Part shown: in pieces, positions 17,307 to 26,144 of the stretch
How positions within the stretch are numbered: the first letter of the stretch is position 1
Layout of the letters: each line of letters starts with the position of its first letter
Assembly: GCF_003122215.1 (NCBI RefSeq)
Contig: NZ_QEYD01000004.1
Coordinates: 350,878-414,877 of the forward strand
Length of the DNA stretch: 64,000 nt
Origin: Pararhodobacter marinus
GTDB lineage: Bacteria > Pseudomonadota > Alphaproteobacteria > Rhodobacterales > Rhodobacteraceae
Direction: 5' to 3'
Made by a program: the position numbers and the translations under genes
The notes under the pieces: generated by a model
The model's database searches: none
What the model saw: only the letters and a program-made list of their open reading frames with translations
Told to the model about the DNA's origin: nothing

Positions 17307-18941
17307 TCAGCCGGGTTCCAGCCCTGAACGCCGGTCACGCGCGCGCGCGGCGCGGTCGCGGCGGGCCGGATCGCCGAAACCCGCGCCGCCCGGCACCTCG
17401 AAGCACAGACGCTCGCCGGGGCCGATGATCTGGTAGCCCTTGGGCTGAAGCGCCGCGCCCGAGGCCAGCCCCAGCGCGCCCATCGCCCCCTCGGTGCCGC
17501 CTTGGCGGCCCTGCGCGCGCACCGTGGTGCGGTCGAACATCGCAAACAGCGCCACCGGGCTGCCGTCGCGGGTGGCCAGTTCGATGCTTTGCCCATAGCC
17601 GCCGCGATAGGTGCCGTCGCCTGCCGAACCGGGGCGCAGTTCCTTTTTCCACAACACGATCGGGGCGTGGCTTTCGACCACCTCGACCGGCATGGCGCGC
17701 ACGCCCGAGGGGAAGGCGGTGGTGGACAGCCCGTCCGCCATCGGCCGCGCGCCGCCGCCGCCGGCGTTGAAGAACAGCGTCTCCCAGGCCGGGCCCTGCC
17801 AGTCGCCGGGGAAATGCCGCGCGACTTCGGGCCCGCCTCTCAGCTGGATGCCCCAGAGCCCCGCCGAGCCTTCGGCCGGGACCCTGTCGGGCAGGATCTG
17901 CGCCAGGCAGCCCAGTACCGCCTCGGGCAGGAACTGGCCGATAATGTGGCGCGCGCTGACCGGGTTGGGGCGGGTGACGTTCAGGATCGAGCCTTCGGGC
18001 GCCACGACGCGGACGGCAGACAGCGACCCGGTGTTGTTGGGCACGTCGGCGCCGATGATGCAGCGGGCGCCGAAGGAGGCGTAGGCATTGGTATAATTGT
18101 AGACCAGGTTGATGCCCTTCGGGTGCGAGGGGCTGGAGCCTTCGAAATCCAGAAGCACCTCGTCGTCGCCGATGGTCAGCGTGCAGGTGATGGTGATCGG
18201 CGTACCGAAAGCATCAAGCGTGATCGTGTTCGAGGCCGAGGTCCTGGGCAGCTTGCGGATTTCCGCAAGCATCGCGTCGCGCGACCGGGCGAGGATCTCG
18301 GCGCCGACCTCTTCCAGATCTTCCAACCCCAGCGTTTTGACCGCCTCGACCAGGACCTGTGCGCTGGCCTCGTTCGCGGCGACATAGGACAAGATATCGG
18401 CCTCGACCTCGTCGGGGGTGCGGACATTGGCGCGGATCATGGCCATCAGATCGGCGTTCACCACGCCCTTGCGGGTCAGTTTCATCACCGGGATCGCCAG
18501 TCCCTCCTCGAAGACCGACGACCCGTCCGGGCCTTGCCCGCGTCCGCCGATATCCAGCTGGTGGCAGGTGCAGGCGAAGAAACCGATGACCCGCCCATCC
18601 TTGAAGACGGGCGATGTCACGGTGATGTCGTGCACATGCCCCGACGCGATCCACGGATCGTTGGTGATCAGGTGATCGCCCTCGTCCAGCGTATCGGCCG
18701 GATGCACGGCCAGCATCTGCGGTACGGCGGCGACGGTCGAGTTGACATGGCCGGGCGTGCCGGTCTGGGCCTGCGCCAGCATGTTGCCCGCCCGGTCGAA
18801 CAGCGCCGCCGACAGGTCGCCCGAATCGCGCACCACCGGGCTGAAGGCGGTGCGCATCAGCGTGCGCGCCTGTTCCTCGACGATGGCGATGAGGTTCGAC
18901 CAGATCACCTGAAAGCGGATTTCGTCCTGTGCCTTGGTCAT
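17307..18941 (-). CDS. hyuB: Hydantoinase B/oxoprolinase-family subunit (HyuB)
   Basis: A 544-residue beta subunit of an ATP-dependent hydantoinase, oxoprolinase or acetone-carboxylase-type enzyme. Family motifs are VRDSGDLSAALFD, HVNSTVAAVPQML, LITNDPWIASGHVHDI and CTCHQLDIGGRG near the N-terminus, and RGGYGQSIELATRDG and EVPGGAGFGDPA near the end. It starts one base after the HyuA stop, as in typical hyuAB pairs. The pair opens cyclic imides or lactams, or carboxylates a ketone, at ATP cost; the choice is not visible. Confidence 0.9.
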   Translation of the reverse strand: MTKAQDEIRFQVIWSNLIAIVEEQARTLMRTAFSPVVRDSGDLSAALFDRAGNMLAQAQTGTPGHVNSTVAAVPQMLAVHPADTLDEGDHLITNDPWIASGHVHDITVTSPVFKDGRVIGFFACTCHQLDIGGRGQGPDGSSVFEEGLAIPVMKLTRKGVVNADLMAMIRANVRTPDEVEADILSYVAANEASAQVLVEAVKTLGLEDLEEVGAEILARSRDAMLAEIRKLPRTSASNTITLDAFGTPITITCTLTIGDDEVLLDFEGSSPSHPKGINLVYNYTNAYASFGARCIIGADVPNNTGSLSAVRVVAPEGSILNVTRPNPVSARHIIGQFLPEAVLGCLAQILPDRVPAEGSAGLWGIQLRGGPEVARHFPGDWQGPAWETLFFNAGGGGARPMADGLSTTAFPSGVRAMPVEVVESHAPIVLWKKELRPGSAGDGTYRGGYGQSIELATRDGSPVALFAMFDRTTVRAQGRQGGTEGAMGALGLASGAALQPKGYQIIGPGERLCFEVPGGAGFGDPARRDRAARARDRRSGLEPG

Positions 18942-18942
18942 G

Positions 18943-21015
18943 TCAGCCCTCTTGCCCGGTATAGGTCAGCAGCACGTGGCCGCCCTGGATGCGGCGCGCG
19001 TCGAAGCCGCGCGGAACGTGGATCGTCGTGCCCTTGTCCTTGATCAGCGCCGGGCCCGGCAGCGGTTCGGTGCCCAGATCCGCGCGCAGGATCTGCGGCG
19101 CGGGAACCATCGTGCCGCTGTCCAGATCGAAGAGCGGAGCGGTTTTCGGCAGCGCACGATCCAGCCGGTCGGCCACCGCGGGGGTCGGCGCCGTGCCCTC
19201 GGCCGCGACGCGCAGGCTCAGCGCGACGATCTCGACCGGGATCCGGTCCAGCGCGCGTTTGTAGAGCGCGGCGTAATGGCTCTGGAACAGGGCGTGCAGG
19301 CGCGGGGCGTCGGTCTCGGACAGGTCGCTGTCCTCGACCGGGATCTGCAGCGTCTGTCCCTGTCCCCGGTAGCGCAGGAAAAGCGTGCGCTGTGCCGCCT
19401 GATCCGCGCCGGGCGCGGCGGCGGCGACGAAGGCGCCGGCTTCGGCCGCCATCTCGGCATAGAGCCGGTTGTAGAGCCCGGCATCGAAACGGGCGAGCGG
19501 CATGGCGACGGTGCGGGAAAGCTCGTAGACCGCCTGCGCCTGCAGGAACCCGATGGCCGAGCCGATCCCTGCGCCCTGCGGCACGATCACCCTTGTGGCG
19601 CCAAGCTTTCGGGCGATGCGCGCAGCGTGGATGCCGCCCCCGCCGCCGAAGGCGATGATCGGCCGGTCGCGCAGATCGGCGCCCTTCTCGCGGGCATGTT
19701 CGCGCGCGGCACCGGCCATCTGTTCCTCGACAACCTCGGCCAGCGCGGCAGCCGCGGCGAGCGGCTCCAGACCCAGCGGACGACCGACGCCCTCGCTCAG
19801 CGCCTGCGTGGCGAGCGCGGCGTCGATCGCGATGCCCGATCCGTCGAAATCGCCGGGCGAAAGGCGTCCCAGTTCAAGATTGGCATCCGTGACCGCCGCC
19901 TGCATCCCCCCCCGCGCGTAGCAGGCCGGGCCGGGATCCGAGCCCGCGCTTTCGGGCCCCACCTGCAACCGGCGCTGGCCGTCGACCCGCGCCAGCGAAC
20001 CGCCCCCCGCGCCGATCTCGACCAGGTCGATCACCGGGATGCGGGCGGGCAGGCCGCTGCCCTGCCGGTGCATATGCTCGCGTGCCATCTCGAAAGACGG
20101 GCTGCGGCGTGGCACGCCCTTGTCGATCAGGCAGACCTTGGCGGTCGTTCCGCCCATGTCGAAAGCCAGGATCGCGTCCTCGCCCAGTTCCCGGGCCAGC
20201 CCGGCGGCAAAGACGGCGCCTCCCGCCGGGCCGGATTCGACCAGCCGGATCGGAAAACGCCGGGCAATGTCGAGATGACACAGGCCGCCGTTCGACAGGA
20301 ACATGAAGACCGGCGCAGACACGCCCAGCGCGGTCAGCCCGGTTTCCAGGCGGTCCAGATAGCTTGCCACCAAGGGCTGCACGAAGGCATTGGCGGCAGT
20401 GGTCGAGAACCGGGCGTATTCGCCGATCTCGGGGGACACGTCGCTCGACAGACTGAGGCTCACGCCCGGCAGCAGCGGTTGCAGGATGTCGCGCGCGCGG
20501 CGCTCATGCGCGGGGTTCACATGGGCATGCAGGAAACACAGCGCGACGCTTTCGATGCGCTCATCCCTGAGCTGCCCGGCAAGGCGGTGCAGAGCGTCTT
20601 CGTCCAGGGGGCGCAGGACAGAGCCGTCGGCGGCCAGCCTTTCGGGCACTGCGAAGCGCCACCAGCGCGGGATCAGCGGTTCGGGTTTGACGATGGTGAT
20701 GTCGTATTGATCGAACCGCCCCTCATCGCCCATAGCCAGCACGTCGCGAAAACCGTCGGTCGTGACCAGCGCGGTGCGCGCGCCCTGCCGCGCGATGATG
20801 GCATTCGTAGCCAGCGTGGTGCCGTGGACGATGCCGGTGACATCGCCGGGGGCATAGCCCGCCTCGCGCAGGATCTGCTGCACGCCCTGCAGGATCGCCT
20901 GATCCGGGGCTTTCGGCGTGGTGGGCAGTTTCAGGGTGCTCAGCCCCCGGGGCGTGGCCAGCGCGAAGTCGGTGAAAGTCCCGCCAACGTCGATGCCGAT
21001 ACGGATCTCGCTCAT
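18943..21015 (-). CDS. hyuA: Hydantoinase/oxoprolinase-family ATPase subunit (HyuA)
   Basis: A 690-residue alpha subunit with the sugar-kinase-like ATPase fold. The N-terminus is GIDVGGTFTDFAL, followed by IVHGTTLATNAI, then VESGPAGGAVFA, and a conserved GGGGGIHAARIARKLG in the C-terminal third. Start 21015 (MSEIR) follows a GAGGAA ribosome site; the earlier ATG is upstream of it and unlikely. The gene leads a minus-strand run of hyuA, hyuB, GntR, ALDH and ridA. Confidence 0.92.
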   Translation of the reverse strand: MSEIRIGIDVGGTFTDFALATPRGLSTLKLPTTPKAPDQAILQGVQQILREAGYAPGDVTGIVHGTTLATNAIIARQGARTALVTTDGFRDVLAMGDEGRFDQYDITIVKPEPLIPRWWRFAVPERLAADGSVLRPLDEDALHRLAGQLRDERIESVALCFLHAHVNPAHERRARDILQPLLPGVSLSLSSDVSPEIGEYARFSTTAANAFVQPLVASYLDRLETGLTALGVSAPVFMFLSNGGLCHLDIARRFPIRLVESGPAGGAVFAAGLARELGEDAILAFDMGGTTAKVCLIDKGVPRRSPSFEMAREHMHRQGSGLPARIPVIDLVEIGAGGGSLARVDGQRRLQVGPESAGSDPGPACYARGGMQAAVTDANLELGRLSPGDFDGSGIAIDAALATQALSEGVGRPLGLEPLAAAAALAEVVEEQMAGAAREHAREKGADLRDRPIIAFGGGGGIHAARIARKLGATRVIVPQGAGIGSAIGFLQAQAVYELSRTVAMPLARFDAGLYNRLYAEMAAEAGAFVAAAAPGADQAAQRTLFLRYRGQGQTLQIPVEDSDLSETDAPRLHALFQSHYAALYKRALDRIPVEIVALSLRVAAEGTAPTPAVADRLDRALPKTAPLFDLDSGTMVPAPQILRADLGTEPLPGPALIKDKGTTIHVPRGFDARRIQGGHVLLTYTGQEG

Positions 21016-21053
21016 GTCTGTGGTTCCTCGCCGGGCGTTCCGTTGTTCATTAT

Positions 21054-21070
21054 TCATTATTTGTTAATGA
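21054..21070. promoter_or_regulatory. Inverted repeat TCATTA-N5-TAATGA in the hyuA/peptidase divergent region
   Basis: A perfect 6-bp inverted repeat with a TTTGT spacer lies in an unusually AT-rich patch of an otherwise GC-rich gap (21016-21219). A second copy of TCATTA starts at 21047, giving a direct repeat as well. It is 39 bases upstream of hyuA on the minus strand. A GntR-type operator is likely but unproven. Confidence 0.5.
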
Positions 21071-21219
21071 CAGTGAAATGACAGACCGCCCCGGTCCTGT
21101 CAATCGGTCCGCTCCGGGGCCGGCGGGCAGAGCTTTCGGCATTCGCAACAGCGGCTTTGCCGCATTCGGGGCTAGGCAATGCCTCTCGGCGTCGTATCCC
21201 TCGAAGAAAGGAGGATCCG

Positions 21220-22395
21220 ATGACGATTTCAGACTTGCGGCGCGATCTTGCCCGCCACGCCGGATTTGGCGAGAAATACACAGGCGGGCCCGGCGATCTG
21301 GCGACGGCCGCGTGGATCGAGACGGAATTGCAGGCGGCAGGGTACGAGACCTGGCGTCAGGACGTGACACTGCCGCGCAACCGGGTGGACCGGTTGACGC
21401 TGTCGGGTCTGGACGTGGCGCTTTACGCCCAGCCCAACCTGGTGCCGGGAACGGTGACGGCGCCGCTGCGGGTGATCCATGACCGGGTTCAGGCGGCGCG
21501 CGCTGCGGGGGCCATCGCGGTGATCCGGGCGCCTTACGGGCGGCATTCGACGATCTGGCTGCCGCCCTTCCGCGACCTGATCGCCGATGCACTCGAGGCC
21601 GGGGCGAAGGCGCTGGTGGTGCTGCCGACCGGTCCCTCGGGCGATATCGTGGGGTTGAACACCTGGGCGGATCGTCCCTTCGCGCCAGTGCCTCTGGTCA
21701 TCGGGCGGCCCGACGATCTGCCGCTCTACCTGCGCAACGAGGGGCAGACGCTGACTCTGACCCTCAGCGGCGCGGTCGAGCCGGTCGCATCGCCCAATAT
21801 CCTGGCCCGCCGGATCGCCGGGCCGCGCTGGATCGGCCTTTCCACCCCGCGCACCGGGTTCTTCACCTGCCTGACCGAGCGGGGATCGGGCACGGCGGCG
21901 TTTCTGGCGATGGCGCGTCGGCTGCCCGCTTTGTACCCGGAGCGCTCGGTGTTCCTGATGAACACGACCGGGCACGAGCTGGCGTTCGGCGGGACCCATG
22001 CCGCGCTGGATCACGCGCCGCCGCCCGAGGACACGGATGCCTGGGTGCATCTGGGCGCGACGCTGGCGTCGAACGACCAGCAGGAGACGCGCAACGGCCA
22101 GATGCTGAGCGTCGCCGATCCCAATCGCGTGGTGATGGCGTCCGAGTCGATGCGGGACGCCTGCGCGGATGCCTTCGCGGGACTGTCCGGTCTGGCGCCG
22201 CCGCGCGCGGTCGTGCCGGGCGCGGGCGAATTGTCGACCATCGTCGATCTGGGATATCGCAACGCCTTCGCGGTGCTGGGGCAGGGGCGCTGGTTCCACA
22301 CGCCGCAGGATACGCTCGACAAGCTGGATCCCGGGCTGCTGGCGCCGGTCGTCGAGGCGCATTTGCGCGCGCTCGACGCCGGGTTGCGGCTCTGA
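21220..22395 (+). CDS. M28-like aminopeptidase-fold protein with altered metal site
   Basis: A 391-residue protein with the layout of M28 peptidases carrying a protease-associated insert. An N-terminal alpha-helical start (HAGFGEKYTGGPGDLATAAWIE) is followed by a PA-like domain (about residues 80-190) and the M28 core. The C-terminal HTPQDTLDKLDP motif with H360 is canonical. However, the usual HxD ligand segment reads STPRTG (208-213), and the usual GAEE segment reads TTGHE (249-253). Two or more zinc ligands therefore look replaced. Start 21220 has a perfect AAAGGAGG site. No signal peptide is seen, so it is cytoplasmic. It may be a non-peptidase hydrolase or a pseudoenzyme. Confidence 0.7.
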   Translation: MTISDLRRDLARHAGFGEKYTGGPGDLATAAWIETELQAAGYETWRQDVTLPRNRVDRLTLSGLDVALYAQPNLVPGTVTAPLRVIHDRVQAARAAGAIAVIRAPYGRHSTIWLPPFRDLIADALEAGAKALVVLPTGPSGDIVGLNTWADRPFAPVPLVIGRPDDLPLYLRNEGQTLTLTLSGAVEPVASPNILARRIAGPRWIGLSTPRTGFFTCLTERGSGTAAFLAMARRLPALYPERSVFLMNTTGHELAFGGTHAALDHAPPPEDTDAWVHLGATLASNDQQETRNGQMLSVADPNRVVMASESMRDACADAFAGLSGLAPPRAVVPGAGELSTIVDLGYRNAFAVLGQGRWFHTPQDTLDKLDPGLLAPVVEAHLRALDAGLRL

Positions 22396-22408
22396 CGCGG
22401 CTGCGCGC

Positions 22409-24358
22409 CTACCAGAGATGGGCGCGCAGGAACCGGACGTTCAGCACCTCGCCATAAAGGAAGTACAGCACGCAGCCCGCGCCGACGGCATAGAGCGCCA
22501 CGCCCCAGAGCGGGCGCAGCCGACCCACCAGCAAGAGATAGGCCACGACAAAGCCGACCATCGCCGCGATCTGTCCCACCCACCAGGCGGCCAGCACCAT
22601 GGCCAGCAGCAGGCCGAAGAACACCGCCGTGCGCACGGGCGCATCGACGGCAGGCAGCGTTTCCCCGCCCCGCAGGCCACGCCGCAGATCGGCAATCAGC
22701 GCAAGCGTGCAGGTCACAAGCCCGCCCACGGTGACGATCATCGGCATGGTGCGCGCAAAGAGCGACCAGTCCAGCGCCTCGATCAGGGCCCAGCCGAACA
22801 GCACGATCAGCGCCGCTCCGAAGCCTGCCGACAGCCACGGGTTGCGCGCCGCCCCTTCCTGTGCCGGGTTGTCGGAGGCGGTCACCGCCATGCGCCGGGC
22901 GCTCCAGAACGAATAGACCATGAAGACCAGCACGCAGCCCAGCAGGAACAGCGTCTGCGGACGGGCAAGGAAGTCGGCGGGCGCGTAGGACTGGATCGCC
23001 AGCACCGCCGATTGCTCCATGATCGAGCCCAGCACGAAGCCCAGCACCAGGGGCGGGCGCGGCCATCCTGCCTGTCCCATCAGCCAGCCCAGCACGCCGA
23101 AGCCCAGGAGCATGTACCAGCTGGCCAGATCCGCCGCGTAAAGCCAGGCACCCATGAACAGGAACATCAGCACGGCAGGCACGATCAGGTGCCCCGAGAT
23201 GAAGGCCGCGCGGGCGAACTGGCGCCCCCAGGCCATCAGCAGCCCCGCCGCGACCAGGTTGGCCAGGATGATCGTCCAGACCATGCTCACGGTCAGGTCC
23301 AGATGCTCGGTGATCATCGCGCGGCCGGGTGTCAGCCCGTGGATCAGCAGCGCGCCCAGCAGGATCGCCATCGCGCCGGTGCCGGGGATGCCCAGCGTCA
23401 GCGTCGGGATCAGCGCCGCGCCGATCACCGCGTTGTTGGTGGATTCGGGAGCGATCACGCCCCGGATGTCGCCCTTGCCGAATTGCGACTTGTCCTTCGC
23501 GGATTGCACCGCGTGGCCATAGGCGATCCAGTCCGCGACCGCGTTGCCGATGCCGGGCAGCAGGCCCATATAGGTGCCCAGCAACGCGCAGCGGATGGCC
23601 AGCCAGCGGTGGCGGAACGCGTCGCGGATGCCGTCCATCAGCCCGCCGCCCTGCGCGGTCTCGCGCGGCACGGCCGAGATCGCCGAGTCGCGCAGCGACA
23701 GGCGCAGCATCTCGGCGATGCCGAACAGGCCCAGCACCAAGGGCACCAGCGGCACGCCGTCCATCAGCGATACCTGTCCGAACCAGTAGCGCGGCGACGG
23801 GCTGGAAACCGGGAAACCCACCTGCGACAGCAAAAGCCCGATGGCGGCGGCGCCCAGACCCTTGGCCAGCGAATTGCCCGACACCGATCCGACCATCAGC
23901 AGGCCCAGAAGCGCCAGAAGGAAGAAATCGGGCGTCCCCAGAAGCATGATGAGCGGCATGGAAATGGGCAGGAACAGCAGCAGCATCAGCCCGCCGACCA
24001 CCCCGCCGAAGGCCGAGACGGTATAGGCGGCCCCCAGCGCGCGTTCGGCATGGCCCTTCTGCGCCAGCGGATAGCCGTCAAGCACCGTGGATTGCGATCC
24101 CGCCGTGCCGGGTGTCCCCAACAGGACGGAGGACAGCGTGTCGGCGGTGGTGATGGGCGCGAACATGCCCAGCAGAAGGGCAAAGGCCTGCGCCGGTTCC
24201 ATGCTGAAGGTGAAGGGCAGCACCAGAACAAGGCCGGTCACACCGCCCAGTCCGGGCACCGCGCCCAGCCAGATCCCCAGCAGCACGCCCCCCAGCAGGT
24301 AAAGCGGGGTCGGCCATTGGGCAATAAGGGCAAAGCCCGCGAAGATGCTGTCGACCAA
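22409..24358 (-). CDS. Tripartite tricarboxylate transporter permease, TctA-TctB fusion
   Basis: A 649-residue membrane protein. Residues 1 to about 495 are a TctA permease: LGGVLLGIWLGAVPGLGGVTG near the start, the GTPGTAGSQSTVLDGYPLAQKG loop, and GKGDIRGVIAPES. After about residue 495 come four further hydrophobic segments (from FGAALIVLFGWALIEALDW to the end) with the size and layout of the small TctB subunit. TctA alone is about 500 residues, so this is a one-gene large-plus-small permease. It lies downstream of its TctC receptor and converges with the M28-like gene. Confidence 0.88.
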   Translation of the reverse strand: MVDSIFAGFALIAQWPTPLYLLGGVLLGIWLGAVPGLGGVTGLVLVLPFTFSMEPAQAFALLLGMFAPITTADTLSSVLLGTPGTAGSQSTVLDGYPLAQKGHAERALGAAYTVSAFGGVVGGLMLLLFLPISMPLIMLLGTPDFFLLALLGLLMVGSVSGNSLAKGLGAAAIGLLLSQVGFPVSSPSPRYWFGQVSLMDGVPLVPLVLGLFGIAEMLRLSLRDSAISAVPRETAQGGGLMDGIRDAFRHRWLAIRCALLGTYMGLLPGIGNAVADWIAYGHAVQSAKDKSQFGKGDIRGVIAPESTNNAVIGAALIPTLTLGIPGTGAMAILLGALLIHGLTPGRAMITEHLDLTVSMVWTIILANLVAAGLLMAWGRQFARAAFISGHLIVPAVLMFLFMGAWLYAADLASWYMLLGFGVLGWLMGQAGWPRPPLVLGFVLGSIMEQSAVLAIQSYAPADFLARPQTLFLLGCVLVFMVYSFWSARRMAVTASDNPAQEGAARNPWLSAGFGAALIVLFGWALIEALDWSLFARTMPMIVTVGGLVTCTLALIADLRRGLRGGETLPAVDAPVRTAVFFGLLLAMVLAAWWVGQIAAMVGFVVAYLLLVGRLRPLWGVALYAVGAGCVLYFLYGEVLNVRFLRAHLW

Positions 24359-24380
24359 GGTAGCGTCCCTTTCGGAAAGG

Positions 24381-24407
24381 GGCCGGGCGCGCGATGGCGT
24401 CCCGGCC
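24381..24407 (-). other. Hairpin between receptor and permease genes
   Basis: GGCCGGG (24381-24387) pairs with CCCGGCC (24401-24407) in the 82-base gap between tctC and tctAB. There is no T-run. It may stabilise the receptor mRNA or reduce read-through to the permease. Confidence 0.4.
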
Positions 24408-24440
24408 TGTCTGGGTGGCGTCGTTTGCGGGGAGCGGGTG

Positions 24441-25550
24441 TTAGCGCGAATAGCGCTCGATGTAACCCTGCATCGTCTCGACGATCTCGGGCGAGACGGC
24501 GCGCACCTCCTCGACGATGGCCTGCGCCTCTTCGCGCAAGACGACCGCCGGCTCCGCGCCCAGAACCTGGGCCATTTCCGCGGTGAAATCGGGATCGGCC
24601 ATCATCTGCGCGAAGGCCTCGGCATACATGTCCTGCACCGCGTCGCTGGCCCCCGGCGGCGTGGCGAACAGCCAGGCCAGCCCGTCGGCATTGCGTGTCA
24701 GGTAGCGGATCAGGTCATAGGCCGGCCCCGATGGCGCGCTGCCGGTCTGGCGAGTGGCGAAGGCGTGAAAGGTGGGGATGCCCTGCAGCGCCGGGTTCTC
24801 GGCCTCGCCGCCCTCGACGGGCTGACCCCAGTAATACAGGGGCAGGGTCTCGCCGGTTTCCACCATCTCGGGCACGATCGTGGTCAGGTAATTGGCGACG
24901 GTCCCGCTGCGCAGGTCGATTTCGCCGCGCCGCATCGCGGCCAGCACGTCGGCGCCGCCGGTATGGCCGCCGACGTAATCGTTTTCCAGCCCCAGAATGT
25001 CGAGCGAAGCCGCAGTGCGGATATCCGTCGAGACATTGGGGGCGATCCCGCCCGCGCGGATCGTGCCCAGGGCCATGAAATCCTCGGGCGTGGCGACGGT
25101 GCCGCCGGCGGTTTCGGTGCGCACATGCGTCACCCATTGCGTCGCCAGACCGCCCAGGATGCCCATCTCGTGGAACGGCACCTGCAGTTCGGGCGGGTCG
25201 ATCACCCGTGTCGCGCCGCCCCAGGCCAGCCAGCCCAGCGTCAGCCCGTCGGGCTCCGAGGCATGGACGTAGCGGATCCCGCGCAGCAACGCGCCGCCGG
25301 GCATCGGCACGGCGATCACCTCGGGTTCGCCCGGCAGGAAGCGGCCCAGATTGGCGGCGATCAGTTGCGCGCTGAGCCCCACGGCGCCGCCCGGCCCGGT
25401 ATTGTAGACGATCTGCACCGTTTCGCCCGACAGATCCTCGGCCGCGACGGCCGGCGCAGCGGCAAGGGCGGACAGGCAGACGCCAAGCGTCAGGGCGCCG
25501 AGCCCCTGCATCCTTTGAGACCCATGGCCGGGTTTGGACGAACAAGACAT
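24441..25550 (-). CDS. TctC-type solute-binding protein
   Basis: A 369-residue periplasmic receptor of the tripartite tricarboxylate transporter class. The start at 25550 (MSCSSKPG) follows GGGAGGT at good spacing. A hydrophobic signal stretch runs from about residue 16 to a cleavage near AVAA-ED (36/37). Mature motifs VQIVYNTGPGG and DGLTLGWLAWGGATRV are nearly identical to those of the orphan receptor at 292-1377. It precedes the TctAB fusion and is its evident partner. The ligand is unknown. Confidence 0.9.
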   Translation of the reverse strand: MSCSSKPGHGSQRMQGLGALTLGVCLSALAAAPAVAAEDLSGETVQIVYNTGPGGAVGLSAQLIAANLGRFLPGEPEVIAVPMPGGALLRGIRYVHASEPDGLTLGWLAWGGATRVIDPPELQVPFHEMGILGGLATQWVTHVRTETAGGTVATPEDFMALGTIRAGGIAPNVSTDIRTAASLDILGLENDYVGGHTGGADVLAAMRRGEIDLRSGTVANYLTTIVPEMVETGETLPLYYWGQPVEGGEAENPALQGIPTFHAFATRQTGSAPSGPAYDLIRYLTRNADGLAWLFATPPGASDAVQDMYAEAFAQMMADPDFTAEMAQVLGAEPAVVLREEAQAIVEEVRAVSPEIVETMQGYIERYSR

Positions 25551-25862
25551 GCCGGATACCTCCCTGTTTCGGCGTCGGGCCGGCATTCCCCCTCCCGGAG
25601 AGCGTCGCGCCCGGCTTCAGCCAAGCCCAGCACGGCGCCGAAGGGAAGCATTCGTGACGCGAACATAGCTTTCGCGTTCCGCAAAAGGTGGGCCGTCGTG
25701 GGGTGAGGGAACAGCGGGGCCATGGCGCGGGCCGCTCACTTTGTCGCCACGCGCCGTTCATTCCGTTCCGGCTGTCATTCAACCCTTGGCCGGTTCCGCG
25801 CCCGGCTTTCGCGGAAACGCGCAGCCGGCCCCGGTCGGGCCATGCCACGCAAACGCAAGGCG
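25551..25862. promoter_or_regulatory. Upstream region of tctC with a 7-bp inverted repeat
   Basis: No gene is supported in these 312 bases. ACGCGAA (25657-25663) and TTCGCGT (25671-25677) form a perfect inverted repeat with a 7-base spacer, about 107 bases upstream of the tctC start. It is a plausible operator for the tctC-tctAB operon. The rest is featureless GC-rich sequence. Confidence 0.4.
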
Positions 25863-26123
25863 TCACCGGGTTGCCGGGTCGTCGCGCCGCAGCGTCGCGT
25901 GCTCGGCCCGCGACAGATGCGCCAGCACCCGCGCCGTGTCGCCACCATGGCGCGCCATGGCGCGCCGCCAGATTTTCAGGGCCGAATGCGGGGACCAGGG
26001 CAGCGCGGCCTGCGCAAGCCAGGCCCGCAGTTCCGGCGGCAGGCGGTCATAGGCCGCCATCGGGTTTCCGCGCGCAGCCCGCCGTTTCAGCCGGCTGCGC
26101 AGGTTGGTGCGGGGGGCGCTCAT
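25863..26123 (-). CDS. Small DUF6525-like conserved protein
   Basis: An 86-residue basic protein (NLRSRLKRRAARGNPM, then YDRLPPELRAWLAQAALPWSP and IWRRAMARHGGD). From memory it resembles the DUF6525 family, small proteins that follow a zinc-type CobW GTPase gene in many Rhodobacterales. It starts 21 bases after the GTPase stop on the same strand, so it should share its Zur control. Its function is unknown. Confidence 0.7.
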   Translation of the reverse strand: MSAPRTNLRSRLKRRAARGNPMAAYDRLPPELRAWLAQAALPWSPHSALKIWRRAMARHGGDTARVLAHLSRAEHATLRRDDPATR

Positions 26124-26144
26124 CGGGAAGGCTCCGGTATCCCG

